Shown here: positions 35,064 through 45,984 of the stretch, one piece after another | Position numbering within the stretch: the stretch's first letter is position 1 | Layout: each line of letters begins with the position of its first letter | Assembly (NCBI GenBank): GCA_936450465.1 | Contig: OW388292.1 | Coordinates: forward strand, 23,714,652 to 23,778,651 | Direction of reading: 5' to 3' | From: Gibbula magus | Taxonomy: Eukaryota; Mollusca; Gastropoda; Trochida; Trochidae | DNA: 64,000 bases | Notes under the pieces: model-generated | Database searches by the model: none | The model's input: only the letters and a program-made list of their open reading frames with translations | Told to the model about the DNA's origin: nothing | Translations under genes and position numbers: made by a program

Positions 35064-35706
35064 GGTACGGGTTAGCGCGTTCGGCTTCGGATGAAGAGGG
35101 TTCGAATCTCGCCAGTGGCACGGCAACTTTAACTTCAGTAGAGAACTGTTCTACACGCCGTAAGGTATGGGGACAATGCTACACTGAATTTCAGAATTTA
35201 GTACCACTCATGGCTCGTTAGTTCCAACCGATGCTCGCAGGTTTAACCGCAATGCATAGCCGCATGGCGTTGCGGGCGTTCTCCCTGCCATTAGGCCTAA
35301 CAAAAAAAGAGTTTCTGGTGTCCGCCCGCATCAGTTTCAAAGGTCTTAACAAAAGAAAGGGGCAGATAACTCTAATACTTTAGCCTAAAAAAACAATGGA
35401 CATTGAAAATGTCACTCGTTTTTGTTGAGATGGAGTGTAGGTGTGAGATTATTTGCCATTTGGAATAATAACACATATTTGAGAGGGTTTGTGTTTTATT
35501 TATATAAATAATGTGTTAATTTTGTTTTTGAACTTGTGAAATTGAATTTATCTCTTCATTCAAAAAATAAATCGCGTCATCGTATCATTTTTGTCAGCCT
35601 GTAAAGACACGAAACATTTTTTAAAATATTTGTTTAGGCCTTATGCTTGCAGCCGCGATATAAGTTAAATACTCTTGAAAGCGGCACCCCAACTCACCTC
35701 ACCTGA
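35064..35706 (+). mobile_element. SINE S1, degraded copy split by a MITE
   Basis: Head with a preserved B box (GGTTCGAATC) but a damaged A box, body, then a 347-bp insert at 35294-35640, then the tail GAAAGCGGCACCCC and CTCACC units (GTTAAA deleted). Flanks ATCGTCCTTGGT (35052-35063) and ATTGTCTTTGGT (35707-35718) are a mutated 12-bp TSD, so this is older than the copies at 7379 and 18489. Confidence 0.8.
35294..35640. mobile_element. Harbinger-like MITE with TTA target duplication
   Basis: 347 bp with ends GGCCTAACAAA and TTTGTTTAGGCC (imperfect TIRs, continuing as GTTTC...GTGTC), flanked by TTA on both sides. Removing it restores the SINE sequence CTGCCATTATGCTTGCAGCC to the exact expected length. 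A 3-bp TWA duplication and GGCC-starting TIRs fit PIF/Harbinger. It has no coding capacity. Confidence 0.75.
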
Positions 35707-36223
35707 ATTGTCTTTGGTATAGAATCGGATCTATTTGATAAACTAAAATTGTGTTTAGGTCTTATCAAAATTAACTAAGACATAAATCTACCCATGAAAT
35801 TCAACTCATTGCTTCTGAGGCATGGTGTCTTAATATGTAACCGGACATCCTAATTAAAAAAATAATATGTCTAGGCTTTTTGCAGCATGATTTTGAAACA
35901 GGATTTTTTGTCCAAATAAAATAATTATATATAAATAATGAGGCATGTGTTATGGTATCTGATCAGATTCTTGTTACAAATAGAATTTTACAGCAGACTT
36001 GGTCTCCTAATATTATCCTGTAGCATGTAGTTACCTTAAAAGAAGATGAAAATGTTTCTGTTACCAGAAGGTACTGTTTGTTGATCAAGTACAAAGCCAC
36101 CAAAATAGTAAAATACCATCATAGCATCAACGATGCTGATGGGTGATTAACGCATTAACTGTCATCCGACTAGATGTAATATGTTGCTCAATCCAAACAC
36201 AACAAGCAGACTGAGTCTTCTGT

Positions 36224-36745
36224 ATGCCCCGCCAGGTGGGAGACGTTTAAAATATACTGAACAATCATTATGGAGCTTTATTCATTTATAAATCCAAAAT
36301 ACCTCATTAGTAATAAATTCGACACAAGAATATATACTTCCTTAAATGTATTAATCTCTGCCTTTTTCAAGATCTGTTCTGGAAGTGAAATTGTAAAATA
36401 AAATCCATGCAAATGGCTAAAAATAAAGTCCCAAAAAGGTGGGAGAAAAACACAAAAAACATCTACGCATGATGCTTGTTTCACACACCATGTTTCATTG
36501 AGCTAGGTCATACAGTTGAAGAATTCTGATTCAAAAACAAAATGGTAAGCTATGTTTCCATGGGAATAGCTAAAAACAAAATTCCAACGTAGTTGAGAAC
36601 CCGAAAGGAACATCTTACACATGATGATTGTTCCACATACCAATTTAGGCCTTACAATTTTTTAGTTCTGATCCGGAAACGAAACCTGGACGGACGGACG
36701 GGCGGACGGAGATCATTTCCATATCCCCCGAAAAGATCGTTGTGA
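36224..36745. repeat. Pearl/HINE-like tandem-repeat element
   Basis: Two diverged units of about 180 bp (36380-36540, 36560-36690), each with a GGAAA-type motif, CAAAATCCATGC/AAAATTCC and TGATGMTTGTT, followed by a GGACGGACGGGCGGACGG microsatellite and ATATCCCCCG. It starts near TGCCCCGCCAGG. The same plan is seen at 39199-41032. Confidence 0.55.
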
Positions 36746-38320
36746 TTGGGGATAATTAATGGTATGTAATGTAAGTCATCGGATTTGACTGGACACCATG
36801 TGATGTTTACTATTTTCCATATATAACCATACTTTATGTATATGTGTATGTGTCGGAGTGGTTGTGTGTTACTCAAGATTGTGATCATGTATGAAATATT
36901 CATCATCGACAGATTAAAATCAACATAATTTGGCATTAACCAAGGGTATTTTTGAAGAATAGAATAAAAAACCAATGTACATGTCTTATCTATTATGCAG
37001 GCCTGATGCTCAGGGGAGACGATAAGGGTACTTAGCACGATTAATTCAATGGTATATATGATCTCACTACAGGTGTCCACATCTGTTACCATAGAAACAT
37101 GAATACAGAATATAGTCGCAAGCAACAATAAATGGATTCAGCGCAAAATGGTTTGATTATTTAAAAAGTAATCAACTAAGACATCGTTCCATTGTTATTG
37201 CACATCTTTTAATACAAGCTGCAAGGTTCTAGCATGTCCCTAGGATTATTGATACCCAATATGAACATGTCATATCAAAGAATTGTAAAGTAAATCAAAA
37301 TGGCAGCTTAATCACGCAAATTGCTGAATCCTTAATAAACACGCCAATAACAATAAGGATTCAGCAAATTGCTCTTGATTGAAATCAACTTCATTGGCGT
37401 GTATGCCCATTTCGTCCATTAATTACTAAGAGCGTCTTAAAACCTAAGGAAAGGTTCTGAAACAGTTTACATGGGATATGATGATATTCATCAACAAGGG
37501 CGTTACAGGACATCTTGAAATGCGACCTTGAAGCAGTGATGGTAGAATGGGGTTAAAATTGCAAAATTCCAACTTCGACAAATAAGGTCAACATAAACAA
37601 AAATCAAATGGTCATTTTTGATCAGTATAGATTTGTTGGTCATTTGTCATCTATATTTATTATCCTTGTGTACCATATGATTGATCAAAAGGCGCACACA
37701 CGAATGAAACAAAGGACAAACTTGTAATAGAACATATATTATTATTTATAATATTTAACACTCTACAGAGAGGGTACATAATAATAATTGCATTTCTAAT
37801 GGCAAAAATAGTCATTAAGGTCTTTCCAAGACAACAGCATTGAGGAAATTTAGCAAGCTAGGATCAGCACAAGGTCATGTCTAAAATCTATACCATTGGC
37901 ACTAAAGGTCATAAATATATTTTAGACTCAGTAATGGTTTCAAGGATAATTCCACTGAGAAGTAAAGCATATTATTTCTGAATAGAAATTCTAAACTTCA
38001 TAATTATGCTAATGAGTTAATTAAAGTGAGTGTTTGTTGAACCAGATTAATTTGCAAATAAATTAAAGTTGTTTGTTTTCTTCAGATATACGTGTTTTTA
38101 AATGCTATAATCGTATTACATAGAATTCACGTTCACATAATGTTATCTCCAATTTTCCTTTCACGAATGCTCTCAGATTATATTAAATCAACTGATGTTA
38201 GTTTTATGGGTTAATGTACCACATTTGCAATTTTTCATCTTATAGAGGTGAAACAAGATATAGCATCAAACATGAGTTCAAACACAAACTGGGTGAAATA
38301 AAAACATAATATTATATTCA
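36746..38320. other. Intergenic, nothing firm
   Basis: The 158-codon minus frame at 36652-37128 begins in the pearl-like element and has no known motif. The inverted repeat ATTTGCTGAATCCTTA...AATAAGGATTCAGCAAATT near 37310-37370 can fold. Confidence 0.45.
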
Positions 38321-38479
38321 GGCTACGACAAGACAGGATGGCGGCAGGGGTAGTACGTGTTTGAGATCGCTCTCCAGTTGTATGTTGCAATTGATGATAT
38401 TGTAAGTTTGTAGCGATCTGTAATTGCAGAATCTACTAAGAACATTCCTAAGTGTATTTTGAACTGTTCATCATTCACT

Positions 38480-39033
38480 TTTCGGAAATATGCCGTCACG
38501 AGACAGACGAGGACGGAGTGGCGCGAACTCAACTGGTCAGACCCTAACTCAGAGGAGCAGTAGTGAGAACTGCAAGCCATCAGGTTCTCCGCCGGATTTT
38601 GTGCCGCCTTAATCATCGAAGCCAATGGTTTATTCAACACTACTTGATCTACCAGAAGTATTCACCTTGGATTTTGTAGCATACCATTTCGAACAAAACA
38701 GACCCAGATGGCGACCCCACACAACAACAGATCGGGAAAAGTCAAGGCGACCAGAAGTTGGAGGTGATACAAGATGTTGTGGCCCCTTGCAAGAGATGTT
38801 CACTCGGATATTTCACCAACGGATATCGTGTGAGCAAGAGGGAGCAGGGTAAGAACAGAAGCGTAGAAGTGAAGTTTGTGAGCTATTGGGACAGAAACAG
38901 AGTGATCAAGAACAAGTACGAGCTCAAAGGGGAAAGAGACAATGTCGGCATCAATGAAGATCTAACGAAACAGGAACGAGATCCTACCCAGGACCTCAGG
39001 TCAGCAGGATTCAGGGGTTCACAATCACAATGA
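38480..39033 (+). pseudogene. ORF1-like fragment of a LINE
   Basis: ORF1 proteins of many LINEs bind the element RNA. Positions 38758-39033 read VEVKFVSYWDRNRVIKN, then YELKG and GINEDLTKQERD, the pattern of the RNA-binding C-terminal block of L1-type ORF1. The upstream part (MPSRDRRGRSGANSTGQ from 38490) lies in another frame and a stop separates the two. No endonuclease or RT follows; instead unrelated sequence and the pearl-like element begin. A 5' piece without its 3' end is unusual for LINEs. Confidence 0.5.
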
Positions 39034-39798
39034 CCACACAACTCAGAAATTGATAAACAAAATAATTTATTCCTTTATATATCAACAAAATCAATAAAAC
39101 AAAGTCAATAAATGTAGGCAAAACACAATTTCAATGAAGAAAAAAGTCATTAGATTCCATTCACGTTTTTTTTTAACAAGAATCATCAGAAGATGACATA
39201 TCCCACCGGTTCCACAAAATTTGTAAAACACATCTTTGACAGATACTTGTGTATCTACTACCGTAAGTAATCTACTACCGTACTTCAGTTAGTGGGTATT
39301 ACAGATGCTGAGTTTCAGGTATGTTAAGGGTTTTAGACTTCTGCTCCAAAAGCAGTCAAAATCAACAACAACCAACATCCCTCTCATGTTTCTATGGAAA
39401 CAGAAAAAAAATAATTTTTCAGAAAAAATCTGAAAACATCAAAAGGCACCACTTCAGTTAGTGGGTAATACACATGCAAAGTTTCAGGAAGATATAATGA
39501 ACGGTTTTGGAGCTGTGCTCTGGAAACGAATCTGTCTCTGAACAAAGTCCAAATTCGACAAGTTTCTATGGAAACGAAAAAAATAAACTTTTCAGAAATC
39601 TGAAAATATCAAAAGGCACCACTTCAGTTAGTGGGTAATACACATGCAAAGTTTCAGGAAGATATGATGAAGGGTTTTGGAGCTGTGCTCCGGAAACGAA
39701 CCTGTCTCTGAACAAAGTCCAAATTCAACAAGTTTCTATGGAAACGACCAAAAATACAATTTTCAGAAATCTGAAAATATCAAACGGCACCACTTCAG

Positions 39799-40891
39799 AC
39801 AGACAGACAGACAGACAGACATATTTATTCAATATTTTAAGGCCAACGGCCCATAATACAGTATGTATGTACAATTTGTTTGATGCGCAATTTGATATTA
39901 CATATTTATGATTTCATTTTTTTTCTAATATTATATACATGGTGCAAGAAATTACAGGCATTTTTTATGGTTTCATGGTTATTGCTATTTATAATATTCA
40001 CAAAAGTGTGTAAATTGATAAAATTTGACAATAATGGGGTAATAAACTTAGTTCTGGCATCCTTATATAATTTACAATAAAAAGAATATGCATTTCATTC
40101 TCTATACAATTAATGTTATTTGCTTTACAGTACTCGCACAGTCTATCAGCCATTTGTGTATTATTGTACCTTCCTACCTCTATACCTAGACCAAAATTGC
40201 TACACCTAAACTTTGCTAATAGAGATTTCAAAAATGGAGAAAATGGCATAGAAAGATAGCCTTCAACATTAAGCAGTGACTTAAAACCCTTATAAGCAAA
40301 AGAATCTGACAAGTTTTGTATAGAAGTAGACCATGATTGTTTAAGATTATCAGAAAGTCTTAGTTTAAAATGCTCCATGAATACCTTACTATCTCCAATA
40401 TCCTGTGAAACCTATACAAATCCATAACCAAATCTAAATAATATATTGTTTACATGTGTAGCCCAGGTAATCCTCTCTGAATCATCAAGTGATTTCATCA
40501 TACTATAACTCTGGAAGGGTAATCTATGTGAACCTAACTGGATTAACCTACACCAATATTTGATAGCTTTAGACATATAGTTAAACTGCAATGGAAGCCT
40601 ACCACATTCACCTAAAACCATACTACTACTTACATTTCTGCCAACCCTAAGAAACCGCCTACAAATTTTGATCTGGAGGCTTTCAATAATCTTACAATAT
40701 GATAATCCCCAAACTTCTGACCCATAACACAGAATAGGTAAAATGATAGCATCAAATAATTTGAAAAGATCCTGCGCTGACAAAGTACCAACACTTCTTT
40801 GAAAAGAATAAACAGACATGAGTGCTTTATTACCCTGTGAGAGTAGAAAATGTTGAGCCTTAGTCCAGGATAGTCTAGGGGTGAAAACAAT
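39799..40891 (-). mobile_element. 5'-truncated LINE with 13-bp TSD
   Basis: Inserted between two copies of GGCACCACTTCAG (39786-39798, 40892-40904). The minus-strand 3' end is GGGCCGTTGGCC...AATAAATA followed by (TGTC)n, seen on plus as ACAGACAGACAG at 39799-39821. Its pol fragment is described separately. Confidence 0.88.
39998..40855 (-). pseudogene. LINE pol C-terminal half, one in-frame stop
   Basis: In one frame the minus strand reads HFLLSQGNKALMSVYSFQ, ILPILCYGSEVWG, ICRRFLRVG and LGECGRLPL up to a stop at 40412-40414, then continues in the same frame with AKFRCSNFGLGIEVGRY and the Cys/His block RLCEYCKANN...ENEMHILF. It corresponds to the region after the RT palm. A single stop and no frameshift suggest a fairly young copy. 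It is related to 139-750 and to the remnant at 3290-4055. Confidence 0.8.
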
Positions 40892-41262
40892 GGCACCACT
40901 TCAGTTGGTGGGTAATACACATCGAAAGTTTCAGAAAGATATGATGAACGGTTTTCAAGTTCTGCTCCAGAAACGAAATGATTACGGACGGGGTGATGAC
41001 TATATCCCACGGTATTACATACCGGTGGGATAAAAAGGCACCATTCATCATATTCTGGTCGTCTGTAGTTTTGAGAATAATGGCAGCACCTGGCATCCAC
41101 CTGACAATGGGGATGCATCTTCCTGTACTGTCGTAGAGCGGACGAACGAACCTCTGTAATCCAAAAGGAAGATTGGGCGCTCTCTTGCAGTTCTTGCAAT
41201 GATCTCTCTTGTCCTCCGAGCCAGGTCTCATGTGACTGATGACGGTCTATATCCTCGATCCT

Positions 41263-41346
41263 CGTTCTCTACTGCAGACAAGGTTGCCGTGCCCCTGGCG
41301 GGATTCGAACCCCGGAGGCCAAACGCGCTAACCCCCCCCCCCCCCC
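41263..41346 (-). repeat. SINE S1 head fragment
   Basis: On the minus strand a G run, GGTTAGCGCGTTTGGCC, GGGTTCGAATCCCGCCAGGG (B box) and GTCTGCAGTAGAGAAC. Body and tail are missing, and part of the head is deleted. Confidence 0.8.
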
Positions 41347-41349
41347 ATA

Positions 41350-44300
41350 ATGAATGACAATAATGAATAATTAATACAATCTGGAAAGACAAGCATTTCT
41401 TTTACACTTCAAGACATTAATTTTACAGTTAATAATCACAAACATTTGGAATTAACCTTTTCATACAATGGGAGCTGGCACCATCATATTGAAAACATTT
41501 TCAAAAAGACCTAAAATAATCAGCGTATTTCGGAAACTAAAGTTTCTACTTAGTAGAACGACATTATCAAAAACAACATACTTTGTTTATAAGACCACAT
41601 TTCGACTATGCCTGTTAGGTATGGGATGGCTGCTTGACAGAACAAGCTAACCATTATTTTATAAAATACAGACATGTCTTGCACTCGATTTTCTTCAGGA
41701 TTTGTTTCCACTTTAAGTAGGCAACTGGACATGTCATATATATGAAATGCAAACAAGGCAAGTAAAAGAAGTAATTTTATTGGAATAAAAGTGTCATTCC
41801 GAATGCTGAATCTGATTTCAATATCTTCCCATTAACATGCACAGCCGATCATATCCGAATGATCAACCGAACCACGAAACCATCAAGACTAGTCCCTGCT
41901 CTCAGCGTTACTGCCATTTTAGGATATAAATTCGCTGCGCATTATGACATTTTGACCAGTTTACAGTAATCCCTATTTTTAATTATATGAAACCGGTTTC
42001 AATGTTGCATTGACAATTACTTGGGTTAAATTAACTGGATTTTGTTTGATTGCTTCGTGCAGACGACGTGTGCTTGTCTGATGCAGATGACATGTGCTAG
42101 CCTTGTGGAGACGAAGTTTTGTCTACTTGTGAAGAACTAATAGCTTTCTTCTTTGAGTAAACCGCAAAGCTACAGTCATGCCTTGATCAAGCGAAACACT
42201 TATCAACATTGACTTGCAAGCATTTAGGTGATTTTGCAATCAATCAGTGTTGGGTATTAAAAAAAAAATTTACTGGATGTATGTGTACGTTAATTGTAAT
42301 TTCATACCCGAATAAATAGAGGATATGTCTTTTCTTGACTAATAACATGTTTATCTCATCGAGGGAGGTAGAAAGTTTATATTTTCACAAGTGGCACAGC
42401 CGCGACTAAAAATATATAAATTTTCTACATCACAAGATTACATAAAAATGGTATTTGTTCAGAATTGACATATTTTTAATTATATGAAGTAATCCTTGAA
42501 ATTTCTCATGTACAAAAGCGTTATTTTCATCTTGAAAGGCCGCTAAAAAGGGGCTGCGTCACAATAACAATGGGACGTCATTAGAGAATTTGTTACATCA
42601 GACAATTATTTTATGACGTCAAACACTTGAACTTTAACCTTTGAGTAATGATATATCACTCACTGATCACAGTGAAAATATACAGTCTGTTTATATATAG
42701 TTTAGTTCACTGATAGATCCAAGTGTTCATATTCATGTCATTGGAAGGAATTTCATTGCAAGAAACAATTAACTTATGTATCACTTAGGGGTTGGCGTCT
42801 CTTTATCAGGTCATTTTGTGTGAAATTATTTCATACTTACACGGCCCATTTGTTCTAGATTCTGACAACTACAGATCCAAGACTGTTCGGTGGGTGCATC
42901 AGGGGTATCCACATCTTGATACACAAGTTCAGCCTTCAGAACAAAATCTCCACTTTCTCCATAGCTTGGATGCACCGACACAGAGAACATCCGTTTGTTG
43001 GAAGTATTCCAGAACTTCTTTGGAGCGTGTGTGCGTCACCTGTCGTCACGAAACATAATCTCACGGTATGTTGTTGCATTTATGAAGATGCTAGCGATGG
43101 AGTCTCGAGCGGCTATCAGTATGCCGGAATCCGTTCCTCCTCACAGCAGCACGGTAGATGAAAAAGGGCAGGGCCCACTCTGTCGTAACCGACCACAGCA
43201 ATTTCAAGTTTGGATTAAGACATACTGTTTATCCATGCCTCAACAATGCTGTAGCTATCACTTCCGAAGTTGGTTTCAAATACTGATGCAGGATTTCTTG
43301 CATTGAAGCATGAAAGAAAATCATTGTGATGATTTGAACAATATTGTGCAAACGACAGTGCGTGGGGGCAAATTAATTTATATAGGGAAGCCTCAAAACC
43401 TGTAAAAGTGATTTGAGGATGTTCATTTCGATGTTACCGGCAGAAGAAGAATGGAAATGATTTATATTGGGCGCCGTTTTCTTTGGAGCTCATGTGTACA
43501 GTTTCCAAGTGTTGAGTAAATTTGGATTCACCTGTCTTGATTGTGGGCAAGTGCACCAATTGTCAATGATTCTACTGATCACATTGTAGGGTGTCACAGC
43601 CTATCGCAATCCATTGACGTTCACTACCCACGCCTGTTTCTTTCTTAAGTGTTGATAGAATTGTGGATAAATTGTCATATCCGCCTGGATTAACTGGTCT
43701 CCTAAAACAGTAGTGGAGGATGGCAGTTTAGGACAAAGTCATAGGGATCTGTACCAGTTTTAAATGACCCCTGTACAACACTCAGAACATTATCATCTAT
43801 ACCATCATGAAGCACTTTCCCTTACTGTTATCAAGGCTTTGACAGTTAATTCCTCAACAAAAGGCTTATGAATAGATCTGCAAGCAGCGCAGTTAACTCT
43901 TAATAGAGATGTCATTTTCAAGACTATGTAGCCATTGAAAGAGGGAGATTGCCACGTATTTCTCGAGGTTATGCAATTGATGGCTAATATACATAATGTT
44001 GTTTTTTTTATAATTTTATTTCTTTTTCAGATACGCAGACATTTATATTACATATAATTACAGAAGCTATTATATCAACCAATGAAATAAATATTGTCAA
44101 TTGTTTTTGCAATACAACAGCAAGTCTTTAGTTGGAATTGCCAAGGTAATTCATGTCTACGTTGGTTGACGTAGAGCGAAAACTCAGAAACACGTGTTTC
44201 TGGCGCTCAAATCTGACAGAAGTCGAACAGTTCAATACACTCTTTGGGTCGATATTGATCTTTAACGATGTCAATGTCTTTATCAATATCCGCGCACAAC

Positions 44301-45068
44301 TTTGTTAAAGAGTCAGAATTGTAGAGTCCATTATCGGCAGCAGTTGTAAGTAAAGCTATGGAACATCATGTGGTTCACAGACAATTTCAACTGTGTTTAT
44401 GTGCATAAGCTGCACATTCAGTACACAGAAAAGTTGCTTTCGGCTTTACGTACCCTAAATCAATCAGAGTTGTAGTTGTTTTTTCGGGATACTTTCGTGA
44501 ATTTTTTTAGATACCATGCATTGTTAGGCGAGTCTCTTAAGAATTCGTCATGTTGTATACAGCTGGATTTCCTTTTGGATGCCTGTAATATTCACAAAAG
44601 TGTTACATAAAATGAATGGAAATAGGTAATCATATTTTTGTTATTATAAATGTATTTAATATAATATTTTGAAATTATTAAAGTGCATATCGCAGAAGGT
44701 ATGAAACGAACCTGGTTCAAGGGACTAGCTTAGTTTGCTCTCACTGTAACGCAAGCGCAACGAGGCCCGCAAACTAGGTTGGGTTGGAAATCGCGTTTTA
44801 CATAATACAAGTATTATGGTCTTCCTGTACGTACATTCATAGAATTGTTAGCGGTATGATAGTATAACCTCCATTTGCGACACTGTAGGAAAACTTCCGC
44901 TTGCTATGAAGTGAGGGGATGCCGATTAATGTTGTCTTAACTAGCAATTACGGTGAAAATGTAGGTAAAATGAGAGAGGGTGGTCTCGGGGAAAACTGCT
45001 AGGCGCAGAAAAAGCTACATGTACGAGTAATTTAAGCTAACACGAAAGGTGAGGGGAATGATGCACCA
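41350..45068. other. Long stretch without recognised genes
   Basis: Positions 42792-43306 are GC-richer with three overlapping short plus frames (81-103 codons), but no domain is recognised and none dominates. TGACGTCA-like motifs near 42580 and 42635. A possible splice acceptor (TTTCTTTTTCAG) near 44031 has no supporting exon. Confidence 0.4.
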
Positions 45069-45861
45069 GTGATTAAGACAAGCGTGCTGGCGAAAATATT
45101 GTGTGTATACCCTCAGAAGGCGAGGTATCCTGAACGTGCTCAACAAGTCAGTTACAGTGTCGGTGTTTGGCATCAATCCTTGATCTTCGTCTGTACCTTC
45201 GCACAGGTGTCCGTAATCCCACTGTCCAACTACCACAGTACCACTACAACCTCGGCACACTCCTGATGATCCCACGCTCGCCCACTGGTCAAAGCAACAC
45301 CCTCCTGGAGATTCACATCAGTCCTTCGATGATCGAGGTCTTCACGACTTTCGCTTAGTGACACGGTACCCTGGATACTATAATACAAACCAATTGTATT
45401 TACTACCAAGTACTACAGTCCGCAGCATCAACTGACTGCCACTACAAACAAAAATACTTTAGTTTCCCGTGACACCACTATTAACATTATTATTTTAGAT
45501 AAATATATAATTTATCAACCATACATATATCCCTCATCTGATCATAAGTTCAATTCAACCAACCCCATGAATTCAATACGTCAGCACACTATCCAAAAAC
45601 GATACATTGCTTGTTCAAAACAGTCACAGATTTAAACAGAACTTTCATTTAAAATGCAACACAATACACACTCCTGAACGCATTTCTGCTCAAAACATCA
45701 ATGAATACCCTTCCAAAGCTCGCGCTATGACAGTCGCTGGTGTTCTCGCCCAGAAAGTCACGATTCATCTCTCGTACACCGACAACCATGCGACAACCAT
45801 GCACGCCTCACACGACCAGGTGCGTTTCATGACCAGATATCACGCCGAGAACTCACATTGA
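45069..45861 (+). other. Two diverged copies of a short GC-richer block
   Basis: The frames at 45069-45266 and 45607-45861 align after translation: AKILCVYPQKAR with AQNINEYPSKAR, and FAQVSVIPLSNYHSTTTTSAHS-like with LAQKVTIHLSYTDNHATT-like. This suggests an old direct duplication, possibly of coding origin. Function unknown. Confidence 0.3.
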
Positions 45862-45984
45862 TGAGTTATTGACGCTACACCTTTACACAAGTATCTCCCC
45901 AAAATAGCTTATATATCTTATTATAGATTACCATGTTGATGTCGGATCGAACTCCGTCATCACACTGAGAAAGGTTAATGTAAT

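Larger units (their letters stand above)
39199..41032. mobile_element. TIR-bounded pearl-like tandem-repeat element, split by a LINE
   Basis: TATCCCACCGGT (39199-39210) and its exact reverse complement (41021-41032) are the ends. Core units start GGCACCACTTCAG at 39445, 39615, 39786 and 40892 (period 170-171 bp when the insert is removed), with an earlier diverged unit near 39280. ATTACGGACGGGG lies before the right end. Without the 1,093-bp LINE and its duplication the element is about 728 bp, almost the length of the element at 13511-14242. Confidence 0.75.

Noticed and set aside
40875..41231. 118-codon minus frame (MRPGSEDKRDHCKNCKR) as a gene
   Set aside because: It runs across the right end of the pearl-like element into unrelated sequence, and a competing frame is equally open; no domain recognised.
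42792..43306. Overlapping short frames as a host gene
   Set aside because: Three different frames are equally open, with no splice support and no recognised domain.
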